64,000 nt of DNA, taken from the NCBI GenBank assembly GCA_017303715.1, contig JAFLBZ010000008.1:1-64000 (forward strand), written 5' to 3'. The position numbers and the translations under genes are program-made. The notes under the pieces were generated by a model. The model saw only the letters and a list, made by a program, of their open reading frames with translations, was not told the origin of the DNA and made no database searches. The DNA is from Rhodothermia bacterium (lineage in GTDB: Bacteria > Bacteroidota > Rhodothermia > Rhodothermales > UBA2364). Positions 27,495 through 36,544 of this stretch are shown in pieces (positions within the stretch are counted from its first letter, which is position 1; each line of letters begins with the position of its first letter).

Positions 27495-28344
27495 CCTGGT
27501 TGTTTTTCTTCCTGATACTGAAGATCCAAGCCATTGGATAGATACATTTAGTCTTCTTGGTTGGCAACATCTTTATGCCGCCAATTTCTTTGTTGCAGGC
27601 GTGGCATTTAGGCAGCAGTGGGGTGGCGAATTTGCACGACAAACCTACCACTTCCTAACCGAGTGCCAAACAGAAGGACGTATTTTGGATTGGTACATCA
27701 AAGGTGAGGAAAGTCCGGTGCAATGGGAGGTGTTTTATCGCCCCTTCTCTGTCGGAGGTTTTCAGGTTTATCCAGATTGGCTCGAAGTACTGGAGGGTCA
27801 TTCAGAACAGGCCATTATCCTCAAACAATCGCTTGGTTTTGGGACGGGGCAACATCCGGCCACCCAAATGATGTTGCGTTTTTTGCCCACCTTTCTGCCC
27901 ACCAAAGGCGAAATAGCTGATATTGGAGCAGGGACGGGAATTTTGGCCATTGCCGCTCTAAAATGTGGGGCAAAGAGCGTCTTCTGTTGTGATCTACATC
28001 CTTGGATGGAAACAGACATTCGCCAAAATCTGTCCCTCAACAAACTGTCCCAAGATAAACTTCGTTTCTCTCATCACCCACTCTCTAAGTTGCCGAGCCA
28101 TGCCTTCCAACTTGCTCTATGCAATATCTCCGCATCGTTCCACATAGAACACGCGGGCGAGTTGTGCCGAATTTTAGCCCACAATGGCTACTTGTTGGTA
28201 TCCGGTCTTAGAACGCACGAGGCCGAGGCCGTATGTGCTGTATTTACATCCCTGGATTGTTTTTTGGTACAATCGGACACAGAAGATACGTGGTGGTGTG
28301 GGGTGTTTCAGCAACAAGCACATAGAACCATGCCCAAAACTTAA
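27481..28344 (+). CDS. PrmA-like paralogous methyltransferase
   Basis: A 287-residue protein with the same two-domain plan as the preceding PrmA. It retains Q-W-E-V-F-Y-R-P-F, S-L-G-F-G-T-G-Q-H-P-A-T, SAM motif I D-I-G-A-G-T-G-I-L-A-I-A-A-L and a C-N-I-S-A-S-F block where PrmA has A-N-I. The N-terminal recognition domain is clearly divergent from its neighbour's. It is probably an active SAM methyltransferase because the SAM site is intact, but whether it acts on L11 or another protein is unknown. The ATG at 27481 overlaps the prmA end by 14 bases. Confidence 0.8.
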   Translation: MEQINLVVFLPDTEDPSHWIDTFSLLGWQHLYAANFFVAGVAFRQQWGGEFARQTYHFLTECQTEGRILDWYIKGEESPVQWEVFYRPFSVGGFQVYPDWLEVLEGHSEQAIILKQSLGFGTGQHPATQMMLRFLPTFLPTKGEIADIGAGTGILAIAALKCGAKSVFCCDLHPWMETDIRQNLSLNKLSQDKLRFSHHPLSKLPSHAFQLALCNISASFHIEHAGELCRILAHNGYLLVSGLRTHEAEAVCAVFTSLDCFLVQSDTEDTWWCGVFQQQAHRTMPKT

Positions 28345-28416
28345 TCGGACAACGTGCGATCTCTAACAATCTGCCGTATCTTTTCATGCCGTTTTTCTGA
28401 AAAACATTCATCCTTT

Positions 28417-30705
28417 ATGTTCAAGCCCTCCTCTTGGTGCAAATTGCATCTCCTTTTCCTTCTTCTTGTAGCCTTTCCGCTCGCTACGTCCGCACAATCT
28501 ATACGCGGATTCATCACCGGAAGTACCGATGGTTTGCCCTTGATTGGTGCTACGGTTGCCTTACGATCGGAAGGCGGAAAGTTAACAGGCGTGGCCACCA
28601 ATACCGAAGGCTATTATGTGATGTCGCGTGTGGGTGCTGGAACCTATACTTTTAGTGTTTCCTTTGTTGGGTACAAAACCCATACCGAGACGCTGGTTCT
28701 CAAAGCCGGACAAGTGGTTACGAAATCCTTGATCTTGCAAGAAGACGCTCAGTCCTCGGAGGTGGTGATTGAGGCGCAAGATGAACGTGGTGCTGCCGAT
28801 GTAACGGCTGGGCTACAGACCGTCCGTGCGGTGGATATTGACCGGATTCCCGTTCCAGATGTCTCTGGAGATTTGGCCTCTTATCTTACCACCATGCCGG
28901 GCGTGGTCTCGGATGGCGACCGAGGTGGGCAGTTGTTTATTCGCGGTGGAACGGCCTCCCAAAACCTGATCTATATAGACAATATGTTGGTCTATAATCC
29001 CTTCCATATTTTGGGGTTTTACTCTGCCTTTCCGTCGGATATTGTGAACAAAGCAGATGTTTATGCCGGCGGATATGGTGCAAAGTTTGGCGGACGAATC
29101 TCCTCAGTCTTAGATATTGGAACCAGAAATGGTAATAAGCGGAATTTTGCAGGCGCGATTTCCGTTGCGCCTTTTGTGACGAGCGGTCGCTTGGAAGTCC
29201 CCATTATTCGAGACAAAGTTTCCCTCATGGCCTCGGCGCGGCAGTCTGTCGTAGATATTGTTGGGCCTAAACTCGTCGGACGCCCGCTCCCGTTCCAGTT
29301 TGGGGATCAATTTGCAAAACTTCATGCAACACTCTCGCCCAGTAGTCAAGTCTCTATTAGCGCACTTCGGACTAATGACCGAGGGATCGTGGCGAATCAA
29401 GACAAATTAAATAACGCAAGTCTTTCGGACACCACCCTTACACAAGCAGGATGGGGTAATGAGGCATACGGCCTGCGTTTTGTGTTACTACCTACCAACT
29501 TACCCGTTTTGGCAGATGTTAACCTGAATACTTCCGTTTTCCATAACGAAATTGGGCCAAGAACCAAACCAACCCGTAAGGCAGATGTCCAGCAATTTGG
29601 GTTCTCTGCAAACCTTTCGTATATGATTGGCGAAAGTGGGTTGAACTATGGCATTTTCCTGAATAATTATTCGTTAGCCTATACCCTTGGTGGACAGTAT
29701 CAAAACTTTACCTCCGATGCCGAATACATGACGGATGTTGGGGGGTATGTGGAAGCTGATATTGTGTTGCTCAAAAAGCTAAAATTGACGCCTGGTGTTC
29801 GCCTACATTCCTTCCCACGTGCCAACCGAAAATACATTGAGCCGAGATTTAAAGCCATTATTACCCCAAATATTAAGCACAAAATCAGTGCGGCATGGGG
29901 CATCTATCACCAAGAAATTGTGGGCTTGAATGATCGGAGAGACGCTGGAGACGTGTTTACCGCTTGGACATCTTCACCCTTCGGAAAAGCCGTCCCAGAG
30001 GCCATGCACGCCATCTTGGGCTGGCAGTTCAAGCCTACCAACAAGATCACCTTCTCGGTAGAAGGCTTTTATAAAACATTGGAAAACTTGGCCATTGGCG
30101 AATGGACGCCATACCCGCGCTTTACCACCAAACTCCAACCAGCCTCTGGAAACGTACGCGGTGCAGACCTTCGTTTCGAGGCAGACCTTGGCAATTTCTA
30201 CGGTTACATCAGTTATGGCTATGCCGCCGTTGTTTATGAGGCCAAACAAGCGAGCATCCCCGTCTGGTATGGTGTAGATAAATTGGTTTTTAATCCACCA
30301 CACGATCGGACGCACCAAACCAATGTCGTACTTTCTTATGCCGTCAAAGGTTTTGAACTGAATGCCCGTTGGCAATTTGGGACGGGGCTTCCTTTTACCC
30401 AGTCCATTGGTTTTGATGACTGGTTTATGCTCTCAGGTAGGTTAGATATTACCCAAGAAGAAGGGACGATTGGGCGCGTCCTCTATGGGCCGCCCTACCA
30501 AGCCCGAATGCCCGATTATCACCGCTTGGATGTTTCTATCGAGAAGAAGTTCAACCTTTCCAAGCGTTTAGAACTTCTGTTGCAGGCCGGATTGATCAAT
30601 GCCTATAACCAAACCAATATCTTTTATCTGGATTTATTTACCCTTGAGCGGGTGGATCAACTCCCTTTGATCCCAACTTTTGGGATGAAAGTCACCGTTA
30701 AATAA
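28417..30705 (+). CDS. TonB-dependent receptor with carboxypeptidase-regulatory domain
   Basis: About 762 residues from the Met at 28417, which opens a signal peptide ending A-T-S-A-Q-S. Residues ~25-110 form a regulatory-like beta-sandwich (I-R-G-F-I-T-G-S-T-D-G-L-P-L-I-G-A-T-V). The plug follows with G-G-Q-L-F-I-R-G-G-T-A-S-Q-N-L-I-Y-I-D and an outer membrane barrel after it. It imports or exports a large ligand across the outer membrane using TonB energy; the ligand is not evident. The gene is followed after 18 bases by a DUF4249-like lipoprotein gene, a common partner arrangement in this phylum. Confidence 0.9.
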   Translation: MFKPSSWCKLHLLFLLLVAFPLATSAQSIRGFITGSTDGLPLIGATVALRSEGGKLTGVATNTEGYYVMSRVGAGTYTFSVSFVGYKTHTETLVLKAGQVVTKSLILQEDAQSSEVVIEAQDERGAADVTAGLQTVRAVDIDRIPVPDVSGDLASYLTTMPGVVSDGDRGGQLFIRGGTASQNLIYIDNMLVYNPFHILGFYSAFPSDIVNKADVYAGGYGAKFGGRISSVLDIGTRNGNKRNFAGAISVAPFVTSGRLEVPIIRDKVSLMASARQSVVDIVGPKLVGRPLPFQFGDQFAKLHATLSPSSQVSISALRTNDRGIVANQDKLNNASLSDTTLTQAGWGNEAYGLRFVLLPTNLPVLADVNLNTSVFHNEIGPRTKPTRKADVQQFGFSANLSYMIGESGLNYGIFLNNYSLAYTLGGQYQNFTSDAEYMTDVGGYVEADIVLLKKLKLTPGVRLHSFPRANRKYIEPRFKAIITPNIKHKISAAWGIYHQEIVGLNDRRDAGDVFTAWTSSPFGKAVPEAMHAILGWQFKPTNKITFSVEGFYKTLENLAIGEWTPYPRFTTKLQPASGNVRGADLRFEADLGNFYGYISYGYAAVVYEAKQASIPVWYGVDKLVFNPPHDRTHQTNVVLSYAVKGFELNARWQFGTGLPFTQSIGFDDWFMLSGRLDITQEEGTIGRVLYGPPYQARMPDYHRLDVSIEKKFNLSKRLELLLQAGLINAYNQTNIFYLDLFTLERVDQLPLIPTFGMKVTVK

Positions 30706-30723
30706 TTGTAAGCCGCTTGTTTT

Positions 30724-31620
30724 ATGAATATCCGGAATTTCCTGCTTTCGTTCCTATGTTTGGGGTTCGCCGCCTGCGACAGCACCTTCGAACCTTTTAT
30801 TAAAAGCACCCAGATTTTTACCATCTTGGGATATGTAGATATGGGGCGCTCGGTTCATTACCTGCGCGTAGTTCCGCTCCGGCCAACCGTTACCCCAAGC
30901 AATAGCAAAACCATTGATGCCACCGTCAGAAGTATAGATCTGAACAACGGAAACATTATGCAATGGCGGGACTCGGTAATTACCTTCCCAAAGGGAACCG
31001 TTGGACATGTGTTTTATGCCAAGTTTCCAGTAGAGGATAACCACACCTACCGCATAGAAGTAACCCGCTCGGATGGGCAAACCACTTACGCCGAAACAAC
31101 CGTGCCTAAGCGCAAAATCATTTCACTAGGTAATGTGGTAACTGGTACTATCGGTAGCGGTGCCGCCGATGTCTCACAAACCATTACATGGCAAAATGTA
31201 ACGGAAGAACCCTATGATGTCGAGGTCTGGTATCGCTTCTTTAATCCACCCATAGGGCCTTTTGTGGATGCCAAAGCACCTTATAAAATCCTCTACAACG
31301 AATTGGGCAAGGCCAGTGGCGGGAACTATACGATGACTCTTCGCTACTCCCGCGACAAAATCCTGCTCAAAGACAAAGAGATTTTTAATACCGATAACCG
31401 CATTTTATACGGCGTGGGCGTGCGGTTCATCCAGTTAGACGACAAGTGGAATGCCCCAAATGGCGTATGGGATCCCGACGTTATTGCACAACCCAATGTC
31501 TTGACCAATGTAACCAATGGCTTCGGATTTTTTGGAGCGGTAGGGCAGTTCGACCTAGAATGGACGCTTCCCGACCAAGTCGTTAAAACTATTGGATATG
31601 GAACGCCCGCAGATAAATAA
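30724..31620 (+). CDS. DUF4249-like lipoprotein, receptor partner
   Basis: A 298-residue protein with a signal peptide and lipobox (L-G-F-A-A-C, lipidated Cys at about 19). The body is beta-rich, with an early domain containing I-L-G-Y-V-D-M-G and V-E-D-N-H-T-Y-R-I-E-V, as in DUF4249 proteins. Its place just after the TonB-dependent receptor suggests an outer-membrane partner or plug accessory, as such pairs are often seen. The ligand is unknown. The family assignment rests on general pattern and is moderate. Confidence 0.7.
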   Translation: MNIRNFLLSFLCLGFAACDSTFEPFIKSTQIFTILGYVDMGRSVHYLRVVPLRPTVTPSNSKTIDATVRSIDLNNGNIMQWRDSVITFPKGTVGHVFYAKFPVEDNHTYRIEVTRSDGQTTYAETTVPKRKIISLGNVVTGTIGSGAADVSQTITWQNVTEEPYDVEVWYRFFNPPIGPFVDAKAPYKILYNELGKASGGNYTMTLRYSRDKILLKDKEIFNTDNRILYGVGVRFIQLDDKWNAPNGVWDPDVIAQPNVLTNVTNGFGFFGAVGQFDLEWTLPDQVVKTIGYGTPADK

Positions 31621-31677
31621 ATGACGTTTTTCTAAGTTTATAACGTTGAACCCTAATCGGTACTAAATTATAGCCTT

Positions 31678-32005
31678 ATGCAGCACATGCAGTACAAACG
31701 GCTCGGTAATTTGGGCCTTCTGGTCTCTGAGATTACTCTCGGAACCATGACTTTTGGTACCGAATGGAAACTCGGACTACACAAGCAGGGGTAGAAGTTG
31801 CCGAAAATCCAAATGTATTGGGGGACAAGTTGCAAAAAACTTGGTTCGATAAAAACAACAAACCTTGATTCCAATCGTAGGAGCAAGAACCCCAAAACAA
31901 CTCGAAGATTCGTTGGGCGGTTTTGATTTTGTGATTCAAGAGGCCGAGATGTCACTTTTAGACGAAATAAGTGCCATTGACTTGTGCTTCCCCATGATTT
32001 TCTAA
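31678..32005 (+). pseudogene. Aldo/keto reductase remnant
   Basis: The ATG at 31678 starts an aldo/keto reductase N-terminus (Y-K-R-L-G-N-L-G-L-L-V-S-E-I ... G-T-M-T-F-G) that hits a stop after about 40 codons. A later, frame-shifted piece gives the C-terminus I-P-I-V-G-A-R-T-P-K-Q-L-E-D-S-L-G-G ending at TAA 32003-32005. The catalytic barrel between them is gone. It is therefore a deletion relic that can make no enzyme. Confidence 0.8.
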
Positions 32006-32072
32006 GGTCTCCGACCATGCAAAAATTGTTTATGCTGGCATGAGAGACCGTATTGAAGACCAATATTTTTCT

Positions 32073-32483
32073 ATGACTGAAAATATGTTTCCCCCCGAAA
32101 AATTAGAAACCGGACTCACCAAGTTATTGGGCATTAAATTCATCGAAGCCTCTGGCGAACAAGTGGTGGCCACAATGAACGTAACCCCAGATCATCACCA
32201 GCCAATGGGCTATCTACATGGTGGCGCAAGTGTAGCATTGGCCGAGACCGTCATTAGCGTTGGTGGAACCTTGCGTGTGATGCACGAGGGAAAAGCCTGT
32301 ATGGGCATGGAAATCAATGCCAACCACCTCCGACCTGTAAAGTCTGGCATAATCAAAGCCCTTGCAATGCCCCTTTATGCCGGAAAGTCCACGCAGGTCT
32401 GGGAGGCGAAACTATACGACGAGGCAGAAAAACTGATCTGCATCTGTCGATGTACGTTGGCCGTGGTGCAGATTAACCGATAA
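32073..32483 (+). CDS. Hotdog-fold thioesterase (PaaI/MenI-like)
   Basis: About 136 residues from M-T-E-N-M-F; an upstream Met at 32040 is possible but lies inside the aldo/keto reductase remnant's tail region. The fold marks are M-G-Y-L-H-G-G-A-S-V-A-L-A-E-T with the likely catalytic Glu and the E-I-N-A-N-H-L-R-P-V strand. The family hydrolyses acyl-CoA thioesters such as 1,4-dihydroxy-2-naphthoyl-CoA or phenylacetyl-CoA derivatives. No menaquinone or phenylacetate gene lies beside it, so the substrate is open. A hairpin terminator follows directly. Confidence 0.88.
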   Translation: MTENMFPPEKLETGLTKLLGIKFIEASGEQVVATMNVTPDHHQPMGYLHGGASVALAETVISVGGTLRVMHEGKACMGMEINANHLRPVKSGIIKALAMPLYAGKSTQVWEAKLYDEAEKLICICRCTLAVVQINR

Positions 32484-32488
32484 AGAAT

Positions 32489-32523
32489 AGCCCTTTCTCG
32501 TCTATAAAGAAAGGGCTGTATTT
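32489..32523 (+). terminator. Rho-independent terminator after thioesterase gene
   Basis: A perfect 10-bp inverted repeat (agccctttct / agaaagggct) with a nine-base loop starts six bases after the thioesterase stop and runs into a T-rich tail. Confidence 0.8.
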
Positions 32524-32628
32524 TGTAAACCTGACGAATAGACCTAAAGGGGAGGGCTATTCCTGAAAAGGCCATCAGGTAGTTATCGCTTATTTAATTC
32601 AGGTATTAAAAGAGTTCCTTTTCGTCCG

Positions 32629-33042
32629 CTAAGCCTCATTTCTTTGGTGCTTGATTGCATGGTAGCAGATTGCACAGACCACAAGCGCATTTGCCCACGC
32701 CAAGGAAGATCGGGCAATGTAGCCGATTTCGATCCCAAGTGCATTACTCCCACCCCACAAGGCCAATAAGAGCAATAATGTTACAATGCAAGCACCAAGA
32801 ATCCAATAAAATAGTGGTTGGTTTTTAGGCGCGGGATTGTGAATATAAAGACGGCAAAAGTGATCCAAATAGCCTATCCCGTAGGGGGCATAAAACATCC
32901 AGTGGGTCAAGATGTCACCCAAGATCAGCCCACTTGGTATAAATTACCAACCAGTCAATAGCCCTGAAATTCCCAAGACGACCATCGTTAGCCGCCTAAT
33001 GGTAATTTGTATTGCCTGATCTTTGAGTGTGGAATTTAGCAT
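32629..33042 (-). pseudogene. Small membrane protein split by an in-frame TAA
   Basis: From ATG 33042 the minus strand reads 32 codons (M-L-N-S-T-L-K-D-Q ... L-L-T-G-W), meets TAA at 32946-32944, and then continues in the same frame for 105 more codons to 32629. The interrupted region is hydrophobic on both sides and would form one helix, so a single nonsense change in a ~137-residue membrane protein with three or four helices is the simplest reading. An internal Met at 32922 could still make a 97-residue C-terminal product. The family is not recognised. Confidence 0.6.
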
Positions 33043-33421
33043 GGTTGTCTTGGTTGGGTTTACTCTTAGTGTACAAACTTTCTAAAACTGTTTCAGCATG
33101 TTTTTGCTATTTTGTGATTAGATCTAATATATATAATGACCTTAATGTGAATAAAATGTTTTACTACCTAAGAAAAATAATTTCTTAGATAGTAAAAAAC
33201 AAGTTATATCCTTTTTCGGTTTTCTGTGATTGTGTTCCTTGTCCCGAGTAACCCATCTGCTCCATTGAATAACAATCTTCAAAAACTGTTTGATGATTTG
33301 TTCCATACTACCCCTTAAAGGGCTTTTTTTGTGTTTCATTTTGATACAAGACCACAATTCTTGTATATTCATTAATCCTTATAAACTTCTAATCTGCATA
33401 ACCTTGCAATCAAAATAGACC
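33043..33421. other. Upstream region of the sigma-54 response regulator gene
   Basis: About 379 AT-rich bases between the split membrane gene and the regulator gene. A minus-strand frame of 76 codons exists but is low-complexity and unsupported. The region holds the hairpin at 33158-33200 and presumably the regulator's promoter. Confidence 0.5.
33158..33200. repeat. Inverted repeat, AT-rich stem-loop
   Basis: Arms of about 17 bases (core actacctaagaaa / tttcttagatagt, one mismatch) flank a five-base loop. No T-run follows on the plus strand, so it is not an ordinary terminator for that direction. It lies ~220 bases before the regulator gene and could be an operator or a relic of a mobile element end. 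Confidence 0.55.
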
Positions 33422-34900
33422 ATGAAATTTCTGATATACGTTGTGGATGACGACCGACACTACGCCCGTCTTCTTAGCTATCAACTCGAAAAAGGCACCG
33501 AAAATGAAGTACGGGTATATAACAGTGGGGAAGATGCACTTGGTGCATTAGACGATCGCCCAGACCTGATCCTCTTAGACATTATGATGCCTGGTATTGA
33601 TGGTATCCAGACTCTCAAGGAGATCAAAAAAAGAATGCAAGAGGTTGCGGTGGTGATGGTCTCGGCACAAGGGACCTTAGAAGTGGCCATTGAAGCCATG
33701 AAAAATGGTGCTTACGACTACATCACCAAAGGTCAAGACGACTTTGTAAAACTCAATAATATCGTTCGGAATGTTTCAGAGAAAATCTCGTTAGCCCGTG
33801 AAGTTGAGAACTTGCGTGGCGAGGTGGCACAGCGGTATGGGCTAAATGAAATTGTGGGCGATTCTCCCTCTATGGAAAGCGTTTATCGTCTGCTGCAAAA
33901 GTCCCTGCGGGGCGATCTTACAGTGGCCATACAAGGCGAAAGCGGAACCGGAAAAGAACTCATTGCTCGTGCCATCCACTACAATTCCGCACGCCGACGT
34001 GGGCCTTTTGTGGTGGTGAACTGCGCTGCCATCCCGCATGAATTGATGGAGAGCGAGTTCTTTGGCCACGAAAAAGGCTCTTTTACGGGTGCAATTGCCC
34101 GCAAAATCGGAAAGTTTGAACAAGCACACGGCGGGACTATTTTTTTAGACGAGATTTCGGAGTTGGACTTGGGCCTTCAAGCAAAGCTATTGAGGGCACT
34201 CCAAAGCCGCGAAATTACCCGTGTCGGTGGGAATGATACCTTCAACTTCGATGCCCGTGTGATCTCAGCCACCAACCGCGATATTCTACAAATGATTCGT
34301 GAGGGGAAATTCCGCGAAGACCTCTACTATCGCCTTTTTCAATTCCCCATCACTTTGCCCCCATTACGTGATCGTGGGCAAGATGTCTTGGTCTTGGCCC
34401 AGCATTTCCTGAAAGAATACCGAAAAGCCAAACCAGAAACGGTTGCCAAACGCTTGTCCTCCGAGGCAACCCGTAGGATTTTGGAATACAACTGGCCGGG
34501 TAATGTGCGCGAATTAAAAAGCGTGATTGAGCGAGCACTTTTGGTCGCGGATACCGATGAGATCACCACCGAAGACCTCATGCTACACCTCTCCCTTTCG
34601 ATTAAGCCTTGGGAAGAGCGAAGTGGGATTCGTGAAAAACAACCCACAGCAGAAATCCCAATTCCACTTACGAAACCTGAACAAGACGAAACCGTAATGG
34701 AAACGCCTTCTACAATAGAAGTGTTGTTGGGAACCAAACAGGACGATACCATTGTTTCCTTAGATGACCTGAAAAGACAAGCAGTGGAGCGAGCCTATAG
34801 GCTGTGTGAAGGTAATGTGGACAAAGCCGCAGTGGAATTGGGGATTGGCCGCGCAACCATGTACCGCCTTCTTAAGAAGTTTGGCCTTCTCGACGTTTAA
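33422..34900 (+). CDS. Sigma-54-dependent response regulator (NtrC family)
   Basis: A 492-residue activator with an N-terminal receiver domain (phospho-acceptor Asp53 in L-L-D-I-M-M-P-G), an AAA+ domain with Walker A at 172-179 (G-E-S-G-T-G-K-E), the sigma-54 contact loop G-S-F-T-G-A at 219-224 and a C-terminal Fis-type helix-turn-helix (V-D-K-A-A-V-E-L-G-I-G-R-A-T-M-Y-R). It activates sigma-54 promoters when phosphorylated. No histidine kinase gene is adjacent, so its partner lies elsewhere. A ~50-residue linker rich in Glu/Pro precedes the HTH. Confidence 0.95.
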   Translation: MKFLIYVVDDDRHYARLLSYQLEKGTENEVRVYNSGEDALGALDDRPDLILLDIMMPGIDGIQTLKEIKKRMQEVAVVMVSAQGTLEVAIEAMKNGAYDYITKGQDDFVKLNNIVRNVSEKISLAREVENLRGEVAQRYGLNEIVGDSPSMESVYRLLQKSLRGDLTVAIQGESGTGKELIARAIHYNSARRRGPFVVVNCAAIPHELMESEFFGHEKGSFTGAIARKIGKFEQAHGGTIFLDEISELDLGLQAKLLRALQSREITRVGGNDTFNFDARVISATNRDILQMIREGKFREDLYYRLFQFPITLPPLRDRGQDVLVLAQHFLKEYRKAKPETVAKRLSSEATRRILEYNWPGNVRELKSVIERALLVADTDEITTEDLMLHLSLSIKPWEERSGIREKQPTAEIPIPLTKPEQDETVMETPSTIEVLLGTKQDDTIVSLDDLKRQAVERAYRLCEGNVDKAAVELGIGRATMYRLLKKFGLLDV

Positions 34901-34976
34901 CGGGCCTACCGAGCCGTGACCTTATGGGTGTGTGCGGAATCGGAGCCTTTTTATTCTCAACCGATTCCTTTATCTC

Positions 34977-35792
34977 ATGAAACTGACCGATTACGAAAAA
35001 AAAGCCCTCAAGGAAATTGATAAATGGCATGGCGGCGGGGCTACCTTGGTTCAACAAGTGATGGATTGGGCTATGATGCCCGTAGATTGGGCGGTAAACC
35101 AATTTGTTCCAGAGAGCATACTTTCAGAAGCCGATGGCCTGATTACCAAAGGCTTGGAAGTTTTGAATGATGCCTCACAGTGGACTTATACCGAACATTC
35201 CATTTTGGAGCGTGCGCAAAAACACGAAATCCAATTAAGCCAATTAGAAGAGCTTCAGGAGCAGCCGCTCGAAAAATTGGACGAATTGGCTCGTTCGTAT
35301 TTTGACGAAAATGCCCTACTCGCTGCTATTCAGGGCGGAGGTATGGGACTTGGCGGGGCAGTATTGTTGCTGGCCGATGTGCCGCTTTTGTTCACCATCA
35401 ACTTTCGGCTGATCCAGCAAATTGGCGCTTGCTACGGGTTCCCAATGCGTGGAGACCAATTCACCCCATTGGTTCTTTCCATCTACAACGTAGCGTCTTC
35501 TGGTGGACAAACGGCCAAAAAAGATGCCTTGCGCGAAGTTAGCGTGGCTGCCGCTGCTTTTGCGAACGATATGAACTACAAAGGCCGAAAAGGAGCCAGT
35601 TTCCAAGACCAAAACCGCCATCTCCCACGCGAAATTGCAAAAAACCTGATTGGAGCCAAATTAGGGCAAATGATACCCCTTGCGGGGATTGCGATTGGCG
35701 CTGGCGTGAATTATTGGTTTACCTCCCAAACAGCCCTGACCACATTTATGCTCTTTAGGCAATTATACATCGAGCGGAAAGAGCGGATGTAA
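34977..35792 (+). CDS. EcsC family protein
   Basis: About 271 residues from M-K-L-T-D-Y-E-K-K; an upstream Met at 34932 adds 15 residues without similarity. The pattern matches the EcsC family: an N-terminal helical part, a central glycine-rich hydrophobic stretch (G-G-G-M-G-L-G-G-A-V-L-L-L-A-D-V-P) and a second one near the end (G-A-K-L-G-Q-M-I-P-L-A-G-I-A-I-G-A-G). The role is poorly known; members have been linked to membrane transport or secretion. It follows the response regulator by 76 bases and may be co-transcribed. Confidence 0.85.
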   Translation: MKLTDYEKKALKEIDKWHGGGATLVQQVMDWAMMPVDWAVNQFVPESILSEADGLITKGLEVLNDASQWTYTEHSILERAQKHEIQLSQLEELQEQPLEKLDELARSYFDENALLAAIQGGGMGLGGAVLLLADVPLLFTINFRLIQQIGACYGFPMRGDQFTPLVLSIYNVASSGGQTAKKDALREVSVAAAAFANDMNYKGRKGASFQDQNRHLPREIAKNLIGAKLGQMIPLAGIAIGAGVNYWFTSQTALTTFMLFRQLYIERKERM

Positions 35793-35827
35793 AGACAGAC
35801 CTCACAGTATGATGTCGAGATTAGACG

Positions 35828-35895
35828 AACGTGCGTTATGGGTTAATACGTCATGTGGATAAAGAACATAAACGTTGAACACAATAACGCACGTT
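35828..35895. repeat. 12-bp perfect inverted repeat between convergent genes
   Basis: The arms aacgtgcgttat (35828-35839) and ataacgcacgtt (35884-35895) are perfect reverse complements with a 44-base spacer, and the right arm is followed by a T-rich run. It lies between the stops of the EcsC and DUF1080 genes and could act as a long-loop terminator for the plus strand. Confidence 0.6.
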
Positions 35896-35914
35896 ATCTT
35901 TTTGTGCCTATCTG

Positions 35915-36544
35915 TTATGGCTTTTCAGGAGAGTGGGATAGTGAGCGTAAATTCAAGTTTCGCCAGCGGATTTTGATTCCCCCTCCATCATGGATTTGTA
36001 GCGCAATTTGCCCATTCGCAGTGCCAATTTTGCCATCCTTCAGCGTAATCATCTGTACGCCATTCAGCCAAGTGGTAACTTCATCCCCGACGACCCGCAC
36101 CCGCAAAAGGTTCCATTCCCCCACTTTAAGTGCCGCCTCGGCAGCAGCGGGAGGCTGGATCAACCATCCCCGTCCATACGACTCGTAAATGCCGCCTGTA
36201 TGCTGTCCCAAAGGGGCAACTTCGGCTTGCCAGCCGGTGATTTTCACGCCTTGTATGGAAGATCGGAAAAATATACCACTATTGCCATTGGCTTCTTGCT
36301 TAAACTCGGCGGTTAAGTCAAAATCGCGGTATTGTTTCTCGGTTGCCAAATACCCATACTGTTTGTCTGGACCGCTCTCCGAGATTAGTTCACCGTTCTC
36401 CACATACCATTTTTCGGTTCCATACACCTGCCAACCGGTCAGATCACGTCCATTAAAGAGGGCTGTAACGTTCTTGCCTGTTTGCAGTCCAGAACATCCA
36501 CTAAGGGCGAAACAAACGATTAAGTACGCATAAGCACATTTCAT
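35915..36544 (-). CDS. DUF1080 lipoprotein (3-keto-disaccharide hydrolase family), smaller paralogue
   Basis: A 209-residue lipoprotein (L-S-G-C lipobox, Cys at about 17) with a concanavalin-like DUF1080 domain: L-F-N-G-R-D-L-T-G-W, F-D-L-T-A-E-F-K, N-G-N-S-G-I-F-F-R and W-N-L-L-R-V-R-V. The family acts on 3-keto-glycosides, with a jelly-roll fold resembling lectins and glycosidases. It overlaps the next DUF1080 gene by four bases (ATGA), so the two are translated together. Together with the downstream-encoded oxidoreductase it suggests periplasmic 3-keto-glycoside breakdown (inference). Confidence 0.88.
   Translation of the reverse strand: MKCAYAYLIVCFALSGCSGLQTGKNVTALFNGRDLTGWQVYGTEKWYVENGELISESGPDKQYGYLATEKQYRDFDLTAEFKQEANGNSGIFFRSSIQGVKITGWQAEVAPLGQHTGGIYESYGRGWLIQPPAAAEAALKVGEWNLLRVRVVGDEVTTWLNGVQMITLKDGKIGTANGQIALQIHDGGGIKIRWRNLNLRSLSHSPEKP

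Noticed and set aside
33142-33372. A 76-codon minus-strand frame before the sigma-54 regulator
   Set aside because: Low-complexity, basic composition with no domain, and its end is the AT-rich hairpin; not convincing as a gene.
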